Shown: one piece after another, positions 7,784 through 14,120 of the stretch
Layout: each line of letters begins with the position of its first letter
How positions within the stretch are numbered: the stretch's first letter is position 1
From: Bacteroidota bacterium
Lineage (GTDB): Bacteria > Bacteroidota > Rhodothermia > Rhodothermales > UBA10348
DNA length: 39,464 nucleotides
NCBI GenBank assembly: GCA_022567305.1
Contig: JADFHF010000036.1
Coordinates: 1 to 39,464, forward strand
Direction of reading: 5' to 3'
Translations under genes and position numbers: made by a program
The notes under the pieces: model-generated
The model's input: only the letters and a program-made list of their open reading frames with translations
Databases searched by the model: none
What the model was told of the DNA's origin: nothing

Positions 7784-8455
7784 TCAACTCGCGACGATCA
7801 CGCGGCGAGAGTCGGGTGACTTCGAAGGATAGGGCCGCGGCGGGAACTCCTCCAGAATTTTCTCGACTACCTTGTTGATTTCCTTCGCATCGTAGGCCGG
7901 GTCGGACATACGGCTCACGGCCGAGCCTCGCCAGACCAGTTCATCCGTTTTCGCGTCGAGGATGTCGATCACCAGGGTACCCTCGGTGTAGGTTCCGTAG
8001 CGGCCAAGGCCGCCTCCATAGTACGGATAGCCGTAGCCAAAACCGCCATACCCGAAGAAGGACCGGCGATACCTATAGGGAAATCCGTAGCCCCCATATC
8101 CGAAGCCGTAGCTCCCATATCCGTAGTATCCCGAACCGAAGTAGGAGTTGCGTGTCTTTTCTTTAAGACCGACGCGATAGACCACGTAGAAATCGGGCGT
8201 GCTGTTGCTTTGTTCGGTGTAGCCCTGCTCCACAAGGGAGCTCGCAACAGCCTGCTTAATCCGTTTATCCAACAGGCCGTCATCCCGATACGGTCCGGGA
8301 ACGTCTTGCGTGTTTTTAGCCGGTATCCAGCTAAAGGTTTTATAGATGACGAAGCTGGCGCTGTCGTCATAATCGCGCTGAATGGCGAGGTTGGCGCAGC
8401 CGGACAATAGCACGCTCAGCAATAACATGCTGAGCAAACGAGATCGTTTTTTCAT
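7784..8455 (-). CDS. DUF4136 lipoprotein
   Basis: A 223-residue protein with a lipoprotein signal (MLLLSVLLSGC, lipobox LSGC at about residues 16-19). It has the DUF4136 pattern: YDDSASFVIYKTFSWIP, then DKRIKQAVASSLVEQGYTEQ and PDFYVVYRVGLKEK, and later GTLVIDILDAKTDELVWRGSAVSRM. A glycine/tyrosine/phenylalanine-rich insert (about residues 103-150, many GYG and GGY repeats) lies in the middle, as often seen in this family. It should be anchored to the outer or inner membrane on the periplasmic side. Function of the family is unknown. The start is chosen because the lipobox follows directly. Confidence 0.88.
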   Translation of the reverse strand: MKKRSRLLSMLLLSVLLSGCANLAIQRDYDDSASFVIYKTFSWIPAKNTQDVPGPYRDDGLLDKRIKQAVASSLVEQGYTEQSNSTPDFYVVYRVGLKEKTRNSYFGSGYYGYGSYGFGYGGYGFPYRYRRSFFGYGGFGYGYPYYGGGLGRYGTYTEGTLVIDILDAKTDELVWRGSAVSRMSDPAYDAKEINKVVEKILEEFPPRPYPSKSPDSRRVIVAS

Positions 8456-8650
8456 GACGAACCCCCACGTATTTTGGTCGAAGAAAGGAATCTCTTTGAA
8501 GCGGCGGCTCTACTACGGGCCGTGCGCCCGACCGAGACGAGTGCCAATTGTGAATAGGCTGAAGTTGCCATGTATCTGATCCTCTGTATTATCTTTGGGA
8601 ATACTTAATTCTTTTATTTAGAACACGACCTACTGAAATCGTTACGTAAA

Positions 8651-8692
8651 CCAGGTGATGCGATTACCCTTATGGAAAAACAAATGGGGCGA
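8651..8692 (+). repeat. Dispersed 42-base repeat, copy 2
   Basis: Ungapped partner of 4884-4925, about 33 of 42 bases identical by eye. No gene follows directly, so it may mark a lost gene or be a decayed element end. Confidence 0.4.
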
Positions 8693-9072
8693 TATGCGTG
8701 CACACATTACGTATTCGCCGATATGCGTCCACAGATTTCATGTAAGCAGCGCAGAGAATATCGGAGGCGTAGGTAGACATCCCACGGCAAAACGACAAGC
8801 GGGGACTGGCGGTGACGCCTGAGAAACAGTTCGTCGTTGGCATCCTTTATTATACCGTCCAATTTTCCGAATTTTGAGTAGCGATAATCAGGCGTGATTG
8901 ATCGCACTCATTTTGTACGTCCGAGTCGCCACTGAGAGAGGAAAACATTTAGGTAGCAGTCAATCGAGTGGCCTTGATTTAGAAAAATAAGGCGCGAACT
9001 GAGAGGAGGCACTCCTTTCTCTCCGATACCTGACTACCTCCATTCCCCCTAATTGCACTTCCGTATTGAACT

Positions 9073-9105
9073 CCGTTTCTTTAGGCCAACCCACCCAGGA
9101 CGTCT
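9073..9105 (+). promoter_or_regulatory. Leader shared with the first kinase relic
   Basis: CCGTTTCTTTAGGC at 9073-9086 is identical to 1987-2000 and stands at the same 19-base distance from its ATG. It probably is the 5' leader or promoter region of a kinase gene family; the role is inferred. Confidence 0.45.
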
Positions 9106-9159
9106 ATGGTCGGCTCAACCATTTCCCACTACAAAGTCCTCGAAGAACCGGGCCGCTAG
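9106..9159 (+). pseudogene. Relic of a Ser/Thr protein kinase N-terminus (copy B)
   Basis: Seventeen codons read MVGSTISHYKVLEEPGR and then TAG. The sequence matches the opening of Hanks-type bacterial kinases and the relic at 2020 (MIGKNLSHYKILEELGR); the LG of the consensus reads PG here. Similarity ends exactly at the glycine-rich loop. Nothing kinase-like follows in any frame. With its conserved leader this is a second gene start left behind after loss of the body of the gene. Confidence 0.55.
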
Positions 9160-9384
9160 GAAATGGTGAGGGATATGTAGACGGCGGATATGCTGATTGG
9201 CGATACCCGGACTGGAACCCTATTGTCGCCTCCAGATATTGGATCAAGTAGTTGTTCACGTTACACTTGTACCAACTCGGGATTTTTCGCACTTTGAAAA
9301 TTTGAGGGTGGGCGGTCCGGAGAATATCTGTGATATGTCTATTCACTTAAGCAACCTACATCAAAAGTGAGACCGGAGGTCATC

Positions 9385-9867
9385 ATGATACGTTTAATCG
9401 GTTTGCTGATATTGCTCTCTTCCGTTCTTCTTGCGGCCTGTCAACAAGCGCCCCAAACGCTGACCGATGTTAATCGCGCTGAAATTGAGCGTGCTATAAC
9501 GGATCGCGTCGATGAACTAATCAACGCCGCTGAGAAGGTTGATTTAGATCGCATTGTGGCGTGGTTCGAAGAAGACGTGGCGGTGGGTAACAGCGGCTCG
9601 CTTTACAAAACCCTCGATGAGATGCTTACCGTTTTTCGTCCCGGATTTGAAGGGTTGCGTGAGCAAGAGATTAATCTGAGCTACTCGAAAGTGACCGTAC
9701 TTGCTCCTGATGTAGCCATCATGAGTGGTGAGGGCGTTTTCACCGCGACAGACACAACAGGAGTCATAACACCTGAACGACCGTTCGCATGGACTTTTGT
9801 CTTTATTGAAGAAAATGGAGAGTGGAAGTATCTTCAAACGCACCAGTCCTTTGGTCCTGCACGCTGA
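9385..9867 (+). CDS. SnoaL/DUF4440-like lipoprotein
   Basis: Starts at ATG 9385, chosen over an earlier GTG because GGAGGT stands 5 bases upstream and a lipoprotein signal follows directly (IGLLILLSSVLLAAC, lipobox LAAC). The mature part of about 140 residues is one NTF2-like domain: helix VDELINAAEKVDLDRIVAWF, then strands ending in FAWTFVFIEENGEWKYLQTHQSF, the typical W-x-(F/Y) ... W-x-h-x-x-x-H-x-S close of SnoaL/DUF4440 proteins. It should be anchored on the periplasmic side. Substrate unknown. It is of the same fold as the partial gene at the left window edge. Confidence 0.8.
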   Translation: MIRLIGLLILLSSVLLAACQQAPQTLTDVNRAEIERAITDRVDELINAAEKVDLDRIVAWFEEDVAVGNSGSLYKTLDEMLTVFRPGFEGLREQEINLSYSKVTVLAPDVAIMSGEGVFTATDTTGVITPERPFAWTFVFIEENGEWKYLQTHQSFGPAR

Positions 9868-10424
9868 AGAACTTTGCAAAAGAGTGATAAACAGATTGGG
9901 TGTGCTGCGGCACAGGGTTAGCGTATAACCTCAGCGATCAGTCGATTAGACTGACGCTCTCTCCTTTTCCGTTTATAACCGGTGCGTTCCGGATGTCTTT
10001 TGATCCCATGAGCGGTTTTCGGAGAGCAAAGAGAAATGCACGCGATCCTTTTCCCCTCAATTCAGATTTCCGCATCACGATAACAGAGCTATCAGTTTCG
10101 CATTTTGCGGAGAGAGCGAAACTCAAGGCGGCGAAAGCCCTTTTTTGTATGTATTCTATATGTGTAGGTCACCGGAAATGCGCAAACTTTCGTGGTAAAA
10201 TGGCAAAAGCGAAACTGAGTATGGAGCGGAATAATTACGATCGAGAAAAAGACATCAAGCGAGTAGCGAAAATCCTCCTGGACGGATCATATAATTAGGA
10301 CTAAACAAAACATCTTTATGCTTAAGCACGGCGGATGAACGGGTGTCTGGGAAGGCCACATCAAACGCTTGCGCGACAAGATTGTTAATTCGTAGGTTCA
10401 GCGTCCCACCACCCACGCCCACAC
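9868..10424. other. Intergenic stretch at the left flank of the mobile element
   Basis: A frame of 132 codons (9900-10298) is open but rich in unusual residues and matches nothing; it is not called. A 10-bp palindrome TGCTTAAGCA lies at 10319-10328, about 100 bases before the XRE gene, and could be an operator. The 25 bases before the XRE start are C-rich, with no Shine-Dalgarno site. The left end of the mobile element is probably in this stretch, but no direct repeat matching the integrase side was found. Confidence 0.4.
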
Positions 10425-10772
10425 ATGCCACGCATCAAGCACAAGAATGACGAATTCGCCGCCGAGATCGGCAACAGAATTCGTGTCCGCCTGGTCGAGA
10501 TCAAGAAGGATTCCGTCTGGCTCGCCGAAACAGTGGGCGTGAACCGAAACACCGTCTACCGGTGGCAGAAAGGCGAGATACCGCTTCACACACTCAACCT
10601 ACCAGCTGTCGCGAAAGCTCTTAATGTATCGATCGCATATCTCGTGGGCGAGGGTGAGCCGCCAACACGTGACCCCGTCTTTTTGGTGGTCGAAAAGAAT
10701 GGGGTCGAGCAGATCCGGATCAGGATTGAGCAGGATGTGGAGATTAGGATTGAGGGTGAGGCAGCGAAGTAA
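10425..10772 (+). CDS. XRE-family helix-turn-helix regulator
   Basis: A 115-residue protein. Residues 10-70 form an XRE/Cro-CI helix-turn-helix domain: IGNRIRVRLVEIKKDSVWLAE, the recognition helix region VNRNTVYRWQKGEIPLH, then LPAVAKALNVSIAYLVGEGE. The C-terminal 40 residues (VFLVVEKNGVEQIRIRIEQD) form a short acidic strand region. The protein ends one base before the next ATG, so it is surely co-transcribed with the STAS-GHKL ATPase and the DUF4325 gene. It may be the master repressor of the element or a dedicated regulator of the operon. The dyad at 12078-12105 is a plausible second target. Family call is secure; targets are inferred. Confidence 0.85.
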   Translation: MPRIKHKNDEFAAEIGNRIRVRLVEIKKDSVWLAETVGVNRNTVYRWQKGEIPLHTLNLPAVAKALNVSIAYLVGEGEPPTRDPVFLVVEKNGVEQIRIRIEQDVEIRIEGEAAK

Positions 10773-10773
10773 T

Positions 10774-11691
10774 ATGGCTCAGGTAGCTCACGTAGAGATC
10801 GAACTTCCAAAACGATTGTCGTCAGGCACCATCGCCCAAGTGCTTGAGCCGATGATTACCAAAGATCATGAGCCCCGGTATAAACGAATAAGGCTTGACA
10901 TGACAAAGGTCATTTTTGTCGAACCGGTAGGCGTCACGAGTCTCTCGAATGCGATCGAGTGGTTGAAACAAAATGGCTGTAGCGTTGGCCTTGTGGTTAG
11001 TGCTGGCGACAGCGCCAACCGTGCTCAACGATGGCTCGATGAGGCCAAGTTCTTTGAACACTATATGCACGAACCACTAGACCAGGACGTGCAATGCCGA
11101 AGTTCGCTCCTCCCGTTAAGCCGCGTTACGTCTGAGGAATTTGTAGACTGGAAGGAGAACAAATTTAACCCGTGGATCGCAAATCAGCTTAGGGTTAAGC
11201 CCAATCGTGTTGCGGGATTCACGTTTTTTCTCGACGAAATCGTACGTAACATTCAGGATCATTCCGGGTACAATCTGGCATGTGTTTGTGGGCAGTATTA
11301 TCCGTCAAAACGCCAGATAAGCATTGCAATATCGGATTTTGGCGTTGGGATCCCGACTACAGTAAACGAGTATTTGGATTCGCCGTTGACGGATTACAAT
11401 GCTCTAAAAAAAGCAATGGAGAAAGGATTTTCGGTCAAAACAACGCCCAGAAATCGAGGATTTGGATTAAGTACGCTCGTTTCCGATGTCGTTCATACGC
11501 ACAAAGGATCGTTAGCGGTTGTGTCGGGTAGAGGAAGAATCTTTATCGGGCTTAGTGGGAAGGAGAGTGTTATAGCGGGTCAAACAACCGAATATCCATA
11601 CCCGGGCACGCTTTTTGACATTGTAATAAATGCTCACCATTTTAAACTAAGCGAACCAGACGAAATAGAAGAGGAATTATGGTTATCCTGA
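10774..11691 (+). CDS. STAS-like / GHKL ATPase fusion protein
   Basis: 305 residues from the ATG at 10774, one base after the XRE stop; a longer upstream frame would overlap the regulator and is rejected. The N-terminal 110 residues look like a STAS-type alpha/beta domain (YKRIRLDMTKVIFVEPVGVT, then LSNAIEWLKQNGCSVGLVVS). Residues 145-290 are a GHKL/HATPase domain: N-box DEIVRNIQDHS (E155, N159, H163), G1 box SDFGVGIP (D188, G190, G192), and G2 box RNRGFGLSTL (G229, G231). No histidine-kinase dimerisation domain or transmitter His is present, as in anti-sigma kinases of partner-switching systems. The 3' end overlaps the DUF4325 gene by 13 bases. Probable regulatory kinase or ATP-dependent switch; target unknown. 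Confidence 0.75.
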   Translation: MAQVAHVEIELPKRLSSGTIAQVLEPMITKDHEPRYKRIRLDMTKVIFVEPVGVTSLSNAIEWLKQNGCSVGLVVSAGDSANRAQRWLDEAKFFEHYMHEPLDQDVQCRSSLLPLSRVTSEEFVDWKENKFNPWIANQLRVKPNRVAGFTFFLDEIVRNIQDHSGYNLACVCGQYYPSKRQISIAISDFGVGIPTTVNEYLDSPLTDYNALKKAMEKGFSVKTTPRNRGFGLSTLVSDVVHTHKGSLAVVSGRGRIFIGLSGKESVIAGQTTEYPYPGTLFDIVINAHHFKLSEPDEIEEELWLS

Positions 11692-11969
11692 TTTCAGATA
11701 TCACACAGACGTGCTATTCGAATGATGACGGAGACGCCGTTTACAAGGTTATTAAGCCGTATTTGATCGGAGAGGAGCCCATTACGCTTTCTTTCGGTGG
11801 AATTGACGGCGTGACGTCCTCATTTGTGAACTCAGCGTTCATTCAGCTACTCGATAGCGTAGAATATGACGCCATCCGGAAAAATCTTCACATTACGAAG
11901 GCGACTCGCCGGACGAGGGACATGATACGCGATCGATTTATTTTCGAGACGCAGGAACGCCAAGACTAA
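11679..11969 (+). CDS. STAS-like DUF4325 protein
   Basis: A 96-residue protein starting at ATG 11679 with GAGGA just upstream, overlapping the ATPase gene by 13 bases, so translation is probably coupled. The pattern EPITLSFGGIDGVTSSFVNSAFIQLLDSV fits DUF4325, a small STAS-like family often encoded next to HATPase proteins. In partner switching, a STAS protein is the substrate or antagonist of a GHKL kinase; the SS pair in VTSSFVN is at the position where such proteins may be phosphorylated, but this is inference. It ends the operon, 30 bases before a strong terminator. Confidence 0.7.
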   Translation: MVILISDITQTCYSNDDGDAVYKVIKPYLIGEEPITLSFGGIDGVTSSFVNSAFIQLLDSVEYDAIRKNLHITKATRRTRDMIRDRFIFETQERQD

Positions 11970-11998
11970 CAGCTTTAACCAGGGACTTACTCTAATTG

Positions 11999-12031
11999 AG
12001 CCGCATCCTCCATCGGGGTGCGGCTTTTTTT
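11999..12031 (+). terminator. Intrinsic terminator of the XRE operon
   Basis: AGCCGCATCC (11999-12008) pairs with GGGTGCGGCT (12016-12025) with one G-T pair, loop of 7, followed by a run of seven T (12025-12031). This is a textbook Rho-independent terminator closing the XRE/STAS-GHKL/DUF4325 unit. Confidence 0.92.
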
Positions 12032-12077
12032 GTGCCTAACTCAACGCAAAATGTTTCGTGTTGAAACACAGTTCGTT

Positions 12078-12105
12078 TAATATTACCATAGGGTGAGTAA
12101 TATTA
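12078..12105. promoter_or_regulatory. Dyad operator-like site before the terminase gene
   Basis: TAATATTAC (12078-12086) and its reverse complement GTAATATTA (12097-12105) form a perfect 9+9 dyad with a 10-base spacer. Because TAATATTA is itself palindromic, two identical boxes also sit exactly 20 bp apart, two helical turns. It lies 10 bases before the ATG of the terminase small subunit, where bound protein would block transcription. The XRE protein is the obvious candidate binder; this is inference. Confidence 0.6.
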
Positions 12106-12115
12106 GAGAGGGAGG

Positions 12116-12640
12116 ATGAGCACCAACGGTCTAAACGTTAGGCGAAGGCGTTTCGTTGAAGAGTACGCCGTCGATTGGAATGCAACGCAAGCTGCGAAAA
12201 GAGCTGGTTATTCGCTCAGAACGGCCTATTCGCAGGGTCAGCGATTGTTGAAGAATGTTGAAATCCAGAAGGCTATTGAAAAGCGCCTGGATAGACTGAG
12301 TATGACAGCCGCAGAAGCTCTCAAAAGGCTCACTGACATGGCTCGCGGATCGTTCTTTCCGTTCGTAAAGATTAATGAAGAAGGTCGGTTCTGGTTAGAT
12401 CTCGCAGACGAGGAGGCACAAAAGCACCTTCACCTGATTAAGAAAATGAGGGTGCGCCGCCGACGAGAAAAGGGCGGGAAAGGCGAAGCCGACTGGGAGG
12501 TCGAGTGGTTGGAGGTTGAGCTGTACGATGCTATGACCGCTCTCGACAAGATTGCCCGGGCTCACGGTATTTACCGCGATTCGCTGAACGTCAACATGAG
12601 TGCGCAGGTCCAAATCATAGACTTTTCTGCCGATGATTGA
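12116..12640 (+). CDS. Phage terminase small subunit (Terminase_2-type)
   Basis: A 174-residue protein that would recognise phage-type DNA packaging sites. Residues 9-58 (RRRRFVEEYAVDWNATQAAK, then RAGYSLRTAYSQGQRLLKNVEIQKAIEKRL) are the characteristic N-terminal helix-turn-helix of small terminases, where the family reads F-V-x-E-Y...N-A-T-x-A-A-x-R-A-G-Y. A central basic segment (KKMRVRRRREKGGKGEADWE) and a closing DAMTALDKIARAHGIYRD fit the oligomerisation end. A strong AGGGAGG touches the ATG. No large terminase follows; instead a deleted methyltransferase gene overlaps its last 8 bases. A lone small terminase is a hallmark of phage satellites, where it redirects helper packaging. Confidence 0.85.
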   Translation: MSTNGLNVRRRRFVEEYAVDWNATQAAKRAGYSLRTAYSQGQRLLKNVEIQKAIEKRLDRLSMTAAEALKRLTDMARGSFFPFVKINEEGRFWLDLADEEAQKHLHLIKKMRVRRRREKGGKGEADWEVEWLEVELYDAMTALDKIARAHGIYRDSLNVNMSAQVQIIDFSADD

Positions 12641-12892
12641 GCCATACTACCGAGATAACTTTATAACGATCTATCACAGTGACTGCCGGGATGTGCTACC
12701 GCATTCGGGGCGGTTTAATCTGTTGCTTACAGACCCGCCGTATGCGTTGGAACCACGATCGTAGCAGCTCACAATGAAAGCCGGCGCTGTTATGCCATCG
12801 ATATCGACCTGGCCTACGTGGCCGTCTCGCTTTAACGCCTGGCTGACATCGAACTCGAACCAAAGCGAGAGCAGCAACCCCATGCAAGTTGA
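12633..12892 (+). pseudogene. Phage-type DNA methyltransferase with internal deletion
   Basis: From ATG 12633, which overlaps the terminase stop, the frame gives MIEPYYRDNFITIYHSDCRD, VLPHSGRFNLLLTDPPYALE, then a stop at 12762-12770. DPPY is motif IV of beta-class N6-adenine/N4-cytosine methyltransferases, and the preceding GD/SDCRDVL pattern is typical. In a shifted frame just after, GTTIVAAHNESRRCYAIDID and LAYVAVSL follow: this is the end of motif I (FxGSGTT) and the C-terminal part of the same family. The middle of about 100-150 codons, including the target-recognition region, is missing, and the join falls at 12742-12750. A further in-frame TAA (12833 region) follows AYVAVSL. The enzyme cannot work. 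Confidence 0.7.
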
Positions 12893-12900
12893 ATAACCCC

Positions 12901-13548
12901 ATGCAAGGTACCCGGAAGAAAAAATCACCTCAGTGCCGAGCCAATTCCAAGCGCTCTGGAATGCAGTGTAAGAACCGGGCGGTCACTGGGCGGAATGTTT
13001 GCCGCATGCATGGCGGCAAGACGCCCAGAGGCAAAAACAGTCCACATTTCAAGACGGGTATTCATAGCAAGGATCTTCCGACGTGCCTGCAGGCCCAATA
13101 TGATCGGCTGAAGGATCATCCCGATCTGCAGAATTTCATTGACGACGTCGCGTTGGCGCAACTGCGTATGTCTAAGCTCATAGCCGGTCTTGACGTTGAT
13201 GGCCAGACGCAACTGTGGAAGGATCTGAAAAGGTTTTGCAACGAGCTCGAAAAGCGTACGAGCTCATCCAAGTACGACAAGGTGCGGGACGCTATTCAGA
13301 AAATATTCGAGCTCGTTCGGAGAGGCTACTCTGATCAGGCGAAATGGGCCGAGATCTTTCTCGTCCAGGACCATAAGCGGAAACTCGTGCTGACGCACCG
13401 ACGCATTCAGCACGACGCCCAGCAGATGATCTCTATCGAGAAGCTGATGCTAAACATAGCCGTCATGACGGTTATCATCAGAAAACATGTCACTGACCCT
13501 GATACTCTCAGGGCGATCTCAGATGACCTCGAGAGACACGTTCTGTAA
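12901..13548 (+). CDS. Phage-type Cys/His 'HGG' protein
   Basis: About 215 residues. The N-terminal 45 residues carry C-x10-C-x10-C-x2-H followed by GGKTPRG (C12, C23, C34, H37 from this ATG), the zinc-binding-looking motif CRMHGGKTPxG common in small phage and mobile-element proteins of unknown function that often lie beside terminase genes. The rest is helical and charged (DRLKDHPDLQNFIDDVALAQ, then LEKRTSSSKYDKVRDAIQKI). An alternative TTG start at 12889 overlaps the methyltransferase stop. A 13-base direct repeat AACCCCATGCAAG (12876-12888 and 12895-12907) spans the start, so the ATG itself is duplicated. Possible nucleic-acid binding is inferred from the motif only. Confidence 0.65.
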   Translation: MQGTRKKKSPQCRANSKRSGMQCKNRAVTGRNVCRMHGGKTPRGKNSPHFKTGIHSKDLPTCLQAQYDRLKDHPDLQNFIDDVALAQLRMSKLIAGLDVDGQTQLWKDLKRFCNELEKRTSSSKYDKVRDAIQKIFELVRRGYSDQAKWAEIFLVQDHKRKLVLTHRRIQHDAQQMISIEKLMLNIAVMTVIIRKHVTDPDTLRAISDDLERHVL

Positions 13549-14120
13549 GAAAGTATTCGTGTAGCGTCGTTTTTGCGACCGTTCGATAGTGCGCACATTG
13601 TAAGACGCAATTTAGGATATGATGCGATTCGTAGCCGTTATGAGACGTCTACAGACTCTAAGATCTATGTAGAGTACGCGCATTAATCACTGCATTTCTG
13701 CTCTACGACTCAGGGGTAGGACTCGATCCTAGTAGTTAGCGCTTATGTCCGTCAACATTTAACCAAGTGCCACCCTTCTCGTAATGACGACGAATCTAGA
13801 GCGGCTAACACTCTTGGGTGTGGATAACCTGCCTCGCAAAGTGTGAATAAGATAACGTGGGCGTGAAGAATAAGACAGAGTACCACCCCTCAGTAAGCTT
13901 CCATATTAACTCATATAGCCGATTATACAGGAGTGATTCGTTATCTATGGCCATAGGCACATGTTAACAACATACTTTAAATGTCAACGTTTATCATTTA
14001 GAGTAGATTCAAGCTAAAAATTTATGTAAATACACCCCCGTTACGTGTCACGGGTACGCACTACCCTTTAGGAGCCGCATCAACAGATTCGCGATAGAAC
14101 TGCCAATACGGTCAGGAATT
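13549..14120. other. Non-coding stretch before the helicase; palindromes, AT-rich
   Basis: No gene is seen. The stretch holds TATGGCCATA (13946-13955, perfect palindrome), ATGTT-AAC-AACAT (13961-13973), an A/T-rich segment near 13974-14031, and CCCGT/ACGGG arms (14037-14041 and 14050-14054, 8-base loop). Position directly upstream of a replicative-type helicase, together with A/T-richness and dyads, fits a replication origin or a control region of the element. No clear iterons were found. Confidence 0.4.

Larger units (their letters stand above)
8456..9105. other. Intergenic stretch, no convincing gene
   Basis: No frame is convincing as protein. Contents seen: copy 2 of the 42-base dispersed repeat (8651-8692), a weak minus-strand Phd-like patch near 8707-8907, and at its right end the kinase leader 14-mer (9073-9086). 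Confidence 0.5.

Noticed and set aside
8707-8907. Minus-strand patch resembling Phd/YefM antitoxins (LRRHRQSPLVVLPWDVYLRL)
   Set aside because: Only about 20 residues fit and no DNA-binding start or toxin partner is nearby; may be a relic or chance.
9900-10298. Open frame of 132 codons left of the XRE gene
   Set aside because: Composition is odd (many Cys, Arg, Phe in no pattern), no ribosome-binding site and no recognisable motif. Only the last 32 residues look protein-like; too weak to call.
10624-10773. Longer start for the STAS-GHKL ATPase
   Set aside because: It would overlap the XRE gene by about 150 bases; ATG 10774 begins right after its stop and fits operon structure.
13690-13740. 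tRNA-like look of the stretch with TAGGA-CTCGA-TCCTA
   Set aside because: One small stem only; no acceptor stem, anticodon arm or T-arm could be folded.
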